DNA from: Phaeotremella fagi
Taxonomy: Eukaryota; Basidiomycota; Tremellomycetes; Tremellales; Phaeotremellaceae
Direction of reading: 5' to 3'
Length of the DNA stretch: 64,000 bases
NCBI GenBank assembly: GCA_001599715.1
Contig: BCHU01000001.1
Location: forward strand, 791,634-855,633
Shown: positions 10,102-20,593 of the stretch, piece after piece
How the letters are laid out: every line of letters starts with the position of its first letter
How positions within the stretch are numbered: position 1 is the first letter of the stretch
The notes under the pieces: generated by a model
What the model saw: only the letters and a program-made list of their open reading frames with translations
What the model was told of the DNA's origin: nothing
Databases searched by the model: none
Translations under genes and position numbers: made by a program

Positions 10102-12986
10102 ATGTCGCAACCAGCCATCACATTACCTGATCTGAAAAGAACACTCTCTTTAACAGCTCTTCACATATCTCCCAAACGTTATCGTATGGATCAAATGGAA
10201 GAGACTCCCAATTCTGTCAAATCTGACGAGATGCCTTTGGACAACTTGGATATCGATGAAGATGATTCGTTCATTCCAAGAATCGACAAGGGGAAAGGTA
10301 AAGCTGTTGAGAAATCGTTACCAATTTTACCAGAAGAGGTTTGGGCAAAAGTCTTTGGGTTCTTCTATGAAGATTGCAGAGATCGTAAGTGAATTTCAGG
10401 TTTTAGTTGATTCAACGCTGAAACCATGTAGGTTGGCATAACATAGGATCCTTTGTTAACGGTTTAACACCAATCCTCATTTCGAAAGATCATTCAACAG
10501 TCGCTCTACTCGCACTGTATAATCATCCTGTCATCGACACGAACAACATCGATTCTTTCATCGAATGCGCAAAGATCCGATCTCCATGGAATGGGAAAAC
10601 TAAATTCTCAATGGTTAAACAGTTAACCGTCAAACCCTCAGTCAGAAATCCAAGTGTCTCTAACAACGGGTTTTTCGGTCCAGTCGAAACTCCAGGTGTC
10701 GAGGTACCCCCACTGACTATACATCCAAGTCTCCCAGAGCTACTCAGTCATGTTCATACCTTAGATTCATTCACTCTGAAAGAAGCTTTGATCTCTGGCG
10801 AAGTAGACGCTCGAAATGTGTTTGTCGCTCTCGCTCGAATTCAGCCAAAAAAAGTCAGATTAGAATTGGCCATGTGGAACCTTTACGATTCACCGTATGC
10901 AGAGGAACTAGTCGTCGCTGCTGGTAGAAACGTCCATCATCACGCTCTCACGTTTGTCGGCTCAACACCCACTGTAGCACCCAGTCCTATCTCGCGTCCG
11001 ATGAATACTCGTTTCTCCGATTTCAGTAAGAATCTACTTCAAGAATCTTGGAGAACTGCTATTATCAAAGGCAGGGAATTGGATTTACCTCATTGGTGGG
11101 CTGATGACCTTGTTCCCCTACCAGTTCAAGTACCAGGTATACAGCATCAACCTCAACCTCAATTCCAATTTACTCCTCTTCCTCATCCACCGTCATTACC
11201 CTTACATCACGCCCCAGTTCCATCCCAAGGCGGAGGATTCTCGTCCTCACAAACAGGTCGTCATGACCAACTACGAAATATTCCAGAGTCAAAGCTTCGT
11301 CGTCTTCGGGCTCTCTTGCCAAGCACAAGTGCAAATTCTAACACACTCCCTCGACTGCTTTCAACGGCTCGATCATCCTCCTGGCCATCTTCAGCATTCA
11401 ATGACTTGCCTCCTGGTGGAATAACTTATCCTTCTACTTCAGAGTCCATCATTACAGCGGCAATCCAAGACATTGCATCTGATGATCTTGCATCTGATTC
11501 AGATTCTTCGGAAGTTTTGGCCATTGACGAAAACGACCAATCTAATCCGTCATCCGAAACCGCCGTTCACGACTCCTTGCAACCCACACCTCAGTCCTCG
11601 TCGCAACAAGACCAAAGCGCAACAGGTTCGTCAGGAGATCAATCGAGTTCTATGCGTCGATCACTCGTGCTACCTTCGTCTTCCTTGGGTACGACTTTAG
11701 GCTCACCGGGAACTTCTGTCCGATCAAGAGGTCGACCTGAACGAGCGAGTCGTCAATTCCGGTCTCGTCCTTCAGGGAGGATGCTCGGGAATGGTAGGAT
11801 GAGATTCGAGCAATCCGATGCTCAGCGTGATCTTGAAAGTGATGAAGATATCCACGAAGACGAGGCCAGTGATTTCATGGCTGCTGTAGAGGCTTCGATG
11901 GCTCTTTCCCACAGGAACGGTCCTACAACTGCCAGCTCTTCATCCTCGTCGATCGGTGTTTCTATTTCTGAAAATCAAGTATCTTGGCCAGCACCAAACA
12001 TGATCACCAGTTCTAACGCACTGACAGAAAGACCAAATACCAGATCAGGTTCATATTCAAGCTCAACTCGACACCCCGGTCTCCCAGAAAATCTTATTGG
12101 TTGTTCTGATCTTTCAAATCCACAAGGAAATAATCGCGGATTAACGTCGTTCTCATTAGCCCATGAAATGCGTAGGGAGCTTTTGAGAATATTGAAATAT
12201 CTCTGGATCCCACGATTGGAAGCTTTGTCAATCGCGCTCTTTGATCCTGTCGCTTCTGTCATTGTTCGAGCACCTAACCTCGATTTCTGGCCGGACGTCT
12301 CGGTCGCTCATATCAGAGTTCATTTGCCACGTACGATAAATACCCTGGCTGTGTTCAAGGGTATCGAAGAGGACAAGAGAGATAGGGTCAGACGTCGACA
12401 GAATGTTTCTACCTCCAACACGACGGTGAATTCGGTTGACGCGCGAGTCAACGCTTTACAAGGTATTGCTGCCCCACATGAAAGAGTCGTTGGTGGAGAT
12501 GGTTTGGGGGGTGGTTTGTTGCATGACGATGTGAAATTGTTTGAGATTGAGGTTAACACTGTTACGGAGATGATGGACGATGTATGGATCAGATGCGGTG
12601 ACCAACTTCCATCACAGGTCTGTCGTATATTGGTAGGAAGTGATGATTGGAGGGACGTTGCTATTGGTAAGTTCACTCCCTAAAATCCCCTCCACAAGAT
12701 CCCAAGACTAATTCATGAAAAAACACAACCAGGTCCATCATCATTCTCACCCAACAACAACGATCTACCGCTAGAAGAGAAATCTCCAAGTCTGTCTCAG
12801 TTCGATTCCCCAACTTTCTCTTTCGCTTCACTCACCGACGACGATGACGATAACCACGATGATGTTTCAGATGTTGATATGGATCAAGGGGGTCATGCTG
12901 ATGATAACGTTAACGAGAATTATGATGTTGAAGCTGCGCGGGCGCAGGCTGTTCGTTTGGCTGAGAGGAAGGCTCGAAGAGGGTAG
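10102..12986 (+). CDS. F-box-like, Ser-rich protein of unknown substrate
   Basis: Three exons (10102-10384, 10432-12666, 12733-12986) give about 920 residues. Residues about 72-94 read LPILPEEVWAKVFGFFYEDC, which resembles an F-box helix pair (LPxEVWxxIFxF) and would recruit Skp1 in an SCF ubiquitin ligase. A structured region follows (HNIGSFVNGLTPILISKDH to about residue 330). Then comes a long Ser/Thr/Gln-rich disordered region with acidic patches (about 340-600). A second folded part begins near LAHEMRRELLRILKYLWIPRLEALSI. The acidic C-terminus (DDDDDNHDDVSDVDMD) ends in basic RKARRG. I infer a fungal-specific substrate adaptor from the F-box-like segment alone, so the role is tentative. 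Confidence 0.75.
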
Positions 12987-13213
12987 GTTGGGTTCAGGTG
13001 GATTGTAGGACATTTAGTTTCGTGATTTGTATCTTTATCTTTCAAGTGCCCTTCCGTATATGTGTTACCTTGGCGATAAATACATGTATAAATGTTTCTT
13101 GATTCAAATCTTGGAAATCATGCTGAGCCCAGATAAACACATTTTATTATGCATTCAACCCTGATTGAATCCAACGACTAAAAACGAATGATCCATCTAT
13201 TCTATCCAACTAT

Positions 13214-14637
13214 CTAACCAGAAATAGCTTCCTGTCTAGCTTTCTGTTGTCTAATCAGTTCTACTTGAACACCTTTTAATAAGACGTATGCGAAATTCAA
13301 TAATGGTGTGGGGACGTTATTCTCCTTGGCTACTTTCAACACAGCACCGACGATACCCTAAAGATCAAGTTAACTTTTCGACAACACGATCTGAATCAAA
13401 GTCGAAATCAAAACAACATACCTCAACCTCAATAGGTCTACCCATTTCCACATCAATCAACAAACTCATCTTATGTCCACCACCAGCTCTAGCTGTAGCA
13501 GCCATAACCTTCGTCCAACAATTATCTACGAAACTCTCTAACCCACCAGCAGGTTCTGTTCCTGGATACTGAGGCATCCCCTCGTAGAGTAACCCAGATT
13601 CGAAACCGACGGTAACGATCTCTCGGATATAGGTTTTGATGTGTTCGTGGAGTTCGTCGGGGAGGGGTAGGAAACATGCTGGAGTGGTTCGGACTAGACC
13701 TTGAATAGAGGACCAGGCGCAGTTCCAGACGTTCTGGTTTGTTAGTTTTTCGAATTGATTTGGATTTGGGTGGGGACTTACTTTTGAAAATCTGACTGAT
13801 CTGATTTTATCGGAACTGGAGATATTCGCTCCTCCCCCTGAGAGGATGCTGACCCATTGATTTAGAGCTTTGGTTTCTTTATCCGTAAAGGTGACAGCTT
13901 TGTCGCCTGATTGTGGAGGGGTGTAAATTCCCGATACCATAGTGTCCTGTGGGTTGTTTGATTAGATCAACAGAATTTGGGTGTGAGGTGAGAAATGACT
14001 TACCACCCCACGCCAGTTTACAGTTTCTCCATTTGGTGAGGTCATGATACCGATCCAAGCTAAACTGGAGACGATGGGAGTATCGAGATTTTTGACAGCT
14101 TCATAAAGATCTTCTTCGACACCAAGACCGTTCTATTACTTATGTTCAGTTACCGTCATATAAGAAACAAATTTCAATACGCACCTGAATCAATGCCCAT
14201 GCGCCAACTTTCCCACTTGCGATAGAATCCTCGAGAAGTTTGGGGGTAGGTAAAACATCTGGTAAACTTTTGGTAGTGACGATAGCGTATGCGTAAGATT
14301 CTCCATTTGCAAAAGCTTCTTTTTGTGATTTAACAACTAAGGGGTTGGTTAGTCAAGTCAGAGATAAGTCTAACTCACCTCGATGAGGTTTCCAGTTCTC
14401 TATCAGTCCAAATTTGTCAGTGTTGAGTTGAATACCGGTAGTCGTGTACAATTCGTAGTTGGATCTAGCTACAGCTGTCACACGAGCTTTACCCGACTGA
14501 ACTGAGGTTTCAGTTCTAAGATTTGTGTTTGGAAGAAAGTTGAGGAATCCACTTACCTTTTCAAGAATGTAACTGTAGACTGTACCGATGGAACCGAGAC
14601 CAACGAGGAGAACGTCGATTGGAGCTGTGGTGGACAT
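13214..14637 (-). CDS. Ketopantoate reductase family (ApbA/PanE) oxidoreductase
   Basis: The protein has the two-domain 6-phosphogluconate-dehydrogenase-like fold of 2-dehydropantoate 2-reductase, which uses NADPH to make pantoate for pantothenate and coenzyme A. The N-terminal Rossmann motif is VLLVGLGSIGTVYSYIL (GxGxxG). The catalytic KxxxN equivalent is in RFSKNVWNCAWSSIQGLV. The C-terminal helical domain carries GGGHKMSLLIDVEMGRPIEVEGIVG, similar to the family's conserved P-(S)-M-x-x-D-x-x-x-GRxTEIE pattern. The end is VELIRQQKARQEAISG. About 385 residues with five to six introns. Fungal genomes hold several ApbA-family paralogues with unknown substrates, so pantoate formation is not certain. 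It is divergent from the Zn2Cys6 regulator. Confidence 0.85.
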
Positions 14638-15010
14638 TTTGGTGATGGTATGAAAAGGGTTATAGATTTTTTGAGTAGAGGCTGACCTTGTACTGCGAGT
14701 GACAAACCACCAGAATCTGAATCTACTCTACTCTGACTCTGGTTATGCCATTCTTAGCACTCTTCGAGTCATAATATCGCCATTCAGGTTCATTCCGTCC
14801 GTCGGTCCGACGCTCATTAATGACGTGTCATCAATATTCCATCGGCCATTCCCGATCGGTTAATTTCCTGAGTGGGGTTGGCACTTGTGCTATCTAGGTC
14901 GTATGAGTGGTCACCGTAGGAGGAGCAGTATGGGTACAGTACGAGTACATCTATCAGATATCACTATCATCCATTCACAGTCAGATCAACTATAACAACA
15001 ATTAAAAAAG
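14638..15010. promoter_or_regulatory. Divergent promoter of the ApbA-family gene and the Zn2Cys6 regulator
   Basis: The 373-bp shared region holds a perfect inverted repeat at 14800-14812, CGTCGG-T-CCGACG, about 200 bp upstream of the regulator start codon. CGG/CCG half-sites are the usual targets of Zn2Cys6 dimers, so the site could serve auto-regulation or control of the neighbouring enzyme. That use is inferred. Confidence 0.5.
14800..14812. promoter_or_regulatory. Perfect inverted repeat with CGG/CCG half-sites
   Basis: The 13-bp site CGTCGGTCCGACG has 6-bp arms and a 1-bp centre. It lies in the shared promoter of the ApbA-family gene and the Zn2Cys6 gene. Binding by the neighbouring regulator is a guess based on half-site type and position. 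Confidence 0.4.
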
Positions 15011-17877
15011 ATGGCTGCTGTAGATACCATTAATATCTCATCTACACTTAAACGCCGTATCTCATCTCTTGATGATCATCTCATCGACCTTCCTTATTCA
15101 AGAGGAGATCATTCGGCATTTCAAAATTGGTCAATTGGAGATGATAAGAACAGATACTCCAATCCATACGATCTACCCTCAATTCTAAGCTCGAACTCAA
15201 CAGGTAGTTTCACTCATGTTCCATCAAGAATCTCACAACCATGGGAACAAGGTTACAGAGATCCAACAATATCTACCGATCTCGATCTATCTTCACAAAT
15301 CCAATTCCCCGAAACAACGACCATCAACGCTGAACAAACGATCCCAGTGAAACCACGTAAAAGATCTCGTATATCAAAATCTCGACCTACATCTTCTCAT
15401 GGCGTTGACAAAGAAGGTTCACCATCTGGTTTGGGTGATCATGAGAAAGAAGATCTTGATTTCGAAGATAAATCAGGAGATTATCGGTTGGGAGCGGTGT
15501 TCGTTCATCCTCCTCAAGGGTCTGCTCAAGCTTGCGTTAGATGTCATAGAATAAAAAGGAAATGTGACGGTGCTAAACCAAGATGTTCTGGTTGTGGTAA
15601 AGCAGATGTTGCTTGTATCTTTGAACTTAGTCCTGCTACTTCCAGGTATGTCCCGCATCGTGATTAAAAGGATTTTGACTAAAGCTATTTTAGTCATGTA
15701 CACAATTTGAAAGACACAAACAGCAAATTGACATTGGAGATCGATTCAGCCAATGACAGAATACGACAGCTAGAGATGACTGTGGCTAGCTTGCAGAGTT
15801 CTCAACAAGTTTCGAATACAACTATTTCTGGTACTTTACCGCAAACATCACCCGTCAAATTCGGTAACATCACTCAATCGTTGGAGATGCCAATCTCACC
15901 GACATCATCAACAAAAGCTGATTACAATAACATTTCCAAAGGTATCTTGTCAATGCGATCATCAGAGTATCAATATCATCCCCCATCGACTTCGATCTCC
16001 TCAAAATTTCCCTCACCTAATCAACCTCTACCGCCATTCTCCGTAGTCCGTCGAGCAGTCGATACATTCTTCAGCTGCAATGCTATCTCCTACCCTATCC
16101 TAGAGAAACCTTCGTTCCTGATCGACCTGGAGAAGCTTTTCCAACAACATTCCGATACTGATGTATCACCGCGCCAAAAAGTTGATAAAGATGCTCACGA
16201 GCAGGAAATGAGGAAACATTTCATTATTTGGATGGTTATCGCTATTGGTACCACTAACAGGGAGAGGTTAGGTGAAGTACCTAGAGGAAGTTCGAAATTG
16301 TTTTGGAAAAGGGCGATGCAGGGGTTGCATATTGCCATCAGTAGAGAAGATATTGTAAGCTCTAAACTTATCTTACGGATTATTCAGTGTCTAACAGGAG
16401 GTTTGATAGATTTGTCTGAAATCCTTGATTCTTCTTGGGATTTATTCCATGTTTGACCCGTCAAATATCTCTTTATGGCATGTTGTTGGTCTTGCTGCAA
16501 GAATAGCTATCGCACTAAACTTTCATCGTCGCGTTGAAGATTCAAATTTGGGACCTGATTTGGTAGAGGAAAGGAAGAGGGTTTTCTACAGTTTATACAA
16601 CCTGGATCGATTGGTTGCGACTACTCTCAGCAAACCTTTGGCTATTGGAGATGACGATATCGATGTTGATGTAAGTTGTTACACGTTTTTGAGATCAGAG
16701 CTTACCAATCTTCCAAAAGCTTCCTTCTGTCGATACACCTGGTTCACCTTATCAAGGATTACCTAGAATTCTCTTCACCAGACAAGTAATCAAGCTTCGT
16801 CGATTATCAGGTCAGATTCTCACCAATGTTTATTCAGTATCTGGACCTCAAAACCAGCTTCCCGAACAAAAACGAGCGAATGTCATTGCCAATCTACATA
16901 ACAGTCTTGACGAATGGTTGGCGAATTGTCCATTACCATCGAATCCAGATCAAGAGGAAAGAGGAATGATAACTAATCAATCATGGTTCTTGTTGAATTA
17001 TCATCAAAATCTGTGTCTCCTTTATCGACCTTCACCATTATACCCTGTAACGACACCCAAACGGCTGAGTGCATTGCACGAAGCTTCCAGTCGATGCGTC
17101 GATCTGTATCTCGAATTATGGAAACAACAAAAAGTTTCTTATAACCTCATCAACGTCAGTGCTCAATTCTTAGCCTGTATCTCACTGCTATACTGTTTAT
17201 GCGAATACGATAATCGTACGAAGAACGACGGAACTGTCGATAAGGAATGGACTGAAGAGGTCAAAAAACGTGTAGGACAATGTGGGGAGTTACTGGAAGC
17301 TTTCTCGAGGGCTTTACCTGAAACCGCTAAATATCGAGAAATCTTTGGGAGATTGAGTGAAATTTTATTGGTTAGACATGGTCCTCTGAAAGACAATCAA
17401 TTCAGTCGTCGAACTTCTGTTGAACCTTTGGAATCTGTTCTGGAAGAAGAGGAGGAGGAATTGGGGAAGGATGTGATTGATGAACATCAATCATTTGACT
17501 TCACATTGCGTCCACAACCCGAAGTTAATGATACTGAGTACGATATCAAAAACCTGGACGAGATTCAACCACCAACAACGATTCCTTCCGTAGAAACTCC
17601 AGAAACGGCTTGGAACGCAATGACACAGTTATGGCATGACTCTGGTGATTTCAATTTCGATGAGAACGCTCTTGAAATAGAATTCGATTACGATTACAGT
17701 GGTGGAGGGGGACATAGTTTATTGAAATCTAATACCAATTCTGAGATTCGGGATAGAAGATTGAGTGGAGGGTTGAATTTTAATGGACGAGGTAGAAGTG
17801 GATCACAAGGGAATTTGGAGGATGTTGCTATTAAAGGTGGATCTAAGGAGGTTTTGTTGTGGAGTCAAATGGGTTAG
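15011..17877 (+). CDS. Zn2Cys6 fungal-specific transcription factor
   Basis: A nuclear regulator with a Gal4-type zinc cluster at residues about 175-203. The six cysteines are spaced C-x2-C-x6-C-x6-C-x2-C-x6-C (CVRCHRIKRKC then CSGCGKADVAC). A short coiled coil follows (LTLEIDSANDRIRQLEMTVASLQ). The fungal-specific middle homology region starts near VRRAVDTFFSCNAISYPIL, with ISLWHVVGLAARIAIALNFHRR and RVFYSLYNLDRLVATTLSKPLAIGD. Four exons: 15011-15644, 15694-16354, 16410 to about 16671, and about 16720-17877. The middle junction joins REDI to ICLKSLILLGIYSMFD. The C-terminus is acidic and Gly/Ser-rich, consistent with an activation region. Its target genes are unknown. Confidence 0.92.
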
Positions 17878-18064
17878 ATTGATGTTTGTTTAGTACAGGT
17901 AGTTGTAGATTATGGAACGCTAGATGTTGTTTGAATTTTCGAATTGCCACGATCACAAATGCCACTGTGGACAGGATTCGTTGTGACACGGTGTTGAATG
18001 TTGAACATCCAGATTCCATCCACAACAACAATTACCATTAACATTATCCATTGAATCAACAACA

Positions 18065-20557
18065 ATGTCTCGTCAGACTTACGAGCAGCATAGAGCTAAT
18101 CGTAATGTTCAAGATGTTATAGATTCTAGATTAGGACTAGGAAGAAGGCGGAGGAGTATAGCAGAGTCAGTCATCAAAACATCACTCCCATTCTTTAAGC
18201 TGACAATTAACGTAGAAGCGAAACTGATCTCGAATCACTAGCCTCCTACTCAACACATCAATCAACCTCTTCCTTCCCATACAGAAATCCCTCTACACCC
18301 TCCTCATCAACTCTCCACCCTAACTACCCAAATCCAATCCGCCAAAGAACCTATTCAACAACTTCACACACCTCCTCAACATACCACAATTCTTCACCTA
18401 CCATACGTCATCTAGATGTCGTCCCCAACCACTCACATCAAGATAAAACTAAAGAGAAAGAGAGATTCGAGAGAAAGGAGAAAAGACGGAAGAAACGTTT
18501 AGAGAAATCTACACTTTCAGGTGGGAAATTCGATTCACCTTTACGAAGGTTTATCAGATTTCTGGGGGACAACGAGATGAATCGTTGGAGTCTGGTTATA
18601 GGTTTAATTGGTTTAGTGGTGGTTAAAACTTCTGTTGGGTTAGGTGGATTTTCTGGTATGTTTTTGTTGTTCTGTTCAAAAGATTTTACTTGACGTCGTT
18701 TATAAGGGAAGGACTCTCCGCCTATGTTTGGAGATTTTGAGGCTCAGAGACATTGGATGGAGGTTACTCTGCATAGACCTTTGATTGAATGGTATACCTA
18801 TGGACCGGAATGGTGGCAACTTGATTGTAAGCTTCGTTAGCCCCAGTTTCGATCTCATACAGGAATATTTACAATGGAATAGATCCCCCGGTCACTGGCT
18901 ATATCAGTTATATCTGTGGAATGATGTGAGTGATTACAACGCTGATTTATATTTGGCTAATCTGTTTATCTTAGAGGATCAGCTATTGATCCACATCATT
19001 TTGAATTGGATACTTCTAGAGGTTTGTCTTCGGAATCATTGGTCACCTATATGAGGATGTCTGTTTTATCGCTGGAAGCGTTATTTTGGTGGACCGCAGT
19101 GATTGCTTGGTCAGTCTGTGAAGGCAGACGGAATGGTCGAAGTTGGAGAAGTCAGGTTAGTCGTCACAAGTCCCCTCTGTCAGAATCTGCGTAGGCTGAC
19201 AACAGACTCAAGGTGACGGCAGCTCTGACGATATTGTTTCAACCTTCTTTGACATTGATTGATAACGGTCATTTCCAGTATAACTCCGTTTTACTTGGTC
19301 TATCTTTGTTCACTCTCCTTTTCTTAACGAGATCACAGGATGGATTGGCTTGTATCTCGTTTTGTTTAGCTTTAGGATTTAAACAAATGGGTTTGTACTA
19401 TGCACCTGCGATCGGTTGTTATCTCTTAGGCAAATGTATTTGGTTAGGTGGAATTAAAGGGTAAGTCAATTCTTACTTCAAGTAAACCACGTTAACCAAA
19501 GACCCTCAGTGTTGCACATCTTGCAAAGTTGGGAGTGATCACTGTTACAACGTTCATAATAATCTTTTCACCTTGGCTCCAACCTTTCCCATCGGCAATT
19601 CAACAAGTCGTTCATCGTATGTTCCCTTTTGCCAGGGGTATCTTTGAGGACAAAGTCGCCAACTTTTGGTGTGCTAGTAATGTGGTCATCAAGTGGAGAA
19701 GATATTTCGGTATCAGTGGGATGGCAAGGGTGAGTTCTAGGTTTTGTTTCGAGATTAGTATGCTGACTTCGACAGCTCGCCACTGTAGCAACCCTTTTGG
19801 GATTACTCCCGACCGTCATTGTCCTATTATACTGCTCTTACAGCTTGAAGCCCACGTCGGATGACCTTCAAAAGAACAATCTTAACAACAAATCCCAAAA
19901 ACCTAACATCGCAATATCATCTGATGACTCAATCAAGGAATCGACGACTTCAGATACAATCGACACGACACCAACCACCTACCTCCTCCCAATAGCATTA
20001 TTCACCTCATCCCTAACATTCTTCCTCTTCTCGTTCCAAGTCCACGAAAAATCAATTCTCCTACCTCTAATGCCCCTCACTCTGTTGAGTGCTTTCAGGG
20101 GATCATCAGCCCGAGGCTCTGATAAATCGATAGGTGGAGATGGGATTTGGGAATTTGGAATTCTGATAAACAACGTAGCTGTTTTCAGTATGTGGCCTTT
20201 GATTAAGAAGGATGGTCAGGGAATTGCTTATTTTGTGGTTACGTTCTTTTGGAATTGGATGATTGGGTATTCACCTCTCAATGTGGAGGAGGATTGGATT
20301 AGGGTGTTGGGATATGTAAGTGGTGCTTTCTTCTAAGTTGGGAGTGGTACTGATAACTTTGATAGGTTGTTTATCCCGTTATTGCCTTACTTCATGCTTT
20401 GGAAAGCTTCACTCCAACATATATTCCCTTACCTACAAGTTATCCAGATATTTACGTCGTTTTAAACGTTTTACTTTCATTCGCAGTATTTGGTCTGGCT
20501 TGGTTATGGGGTTTGAGGAAATTGTTAGAAGGGGCTTGGGCGATTGGTGGATTTTGA
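18065..20557 (+). CDS. ALG6: Dolichyl-P-Glc:Man9GlcNAc2-PP-dolichol alpha-1,3-glucosyltransferase
   Basis: This ER polytopic enzyme adds the first glucose to the lipid-linked N-glycan precursor. Diagnostic blocks are PPMFGDFEAQRHWMEVT, the spliced DYPPVTGY, LDTSRGLSSESL with YMRMSVL, LIDNGHFQYNSVLLG, GFKQMGLYYAPA and PFARGIFEDKVANFW. LDTSRG and FEDKVANFW favour ALG6 over ALG8. The last exon ends WLWGLRKLLEGAWAIGGF. A cytosolic N-terminal extension of about 150 residues, Ser/Thr- and then Lys/Arg-rich (KEKERFERKEKRRKKRLEK), precedes the first membrane segment at NRWSLVIGLIGLVVV and is longer than usual for the family. The start lies 188 bp after the transcription factor stop. It is convergent with the next gene, with a gap of 36 bp. 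Confidence 0.94.
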
Positions 20558-20593
20558 ATGTCATGTATAGAGACGAAAAGAGTCTAACATTGT

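Noticed and set aside
16355..16450. Apparent frame break in the Zn2Cys6 factor near REDIVSSK
   Set aside because: An intron 16355-16409 joins REDI to ICLKSLILLG in frame.
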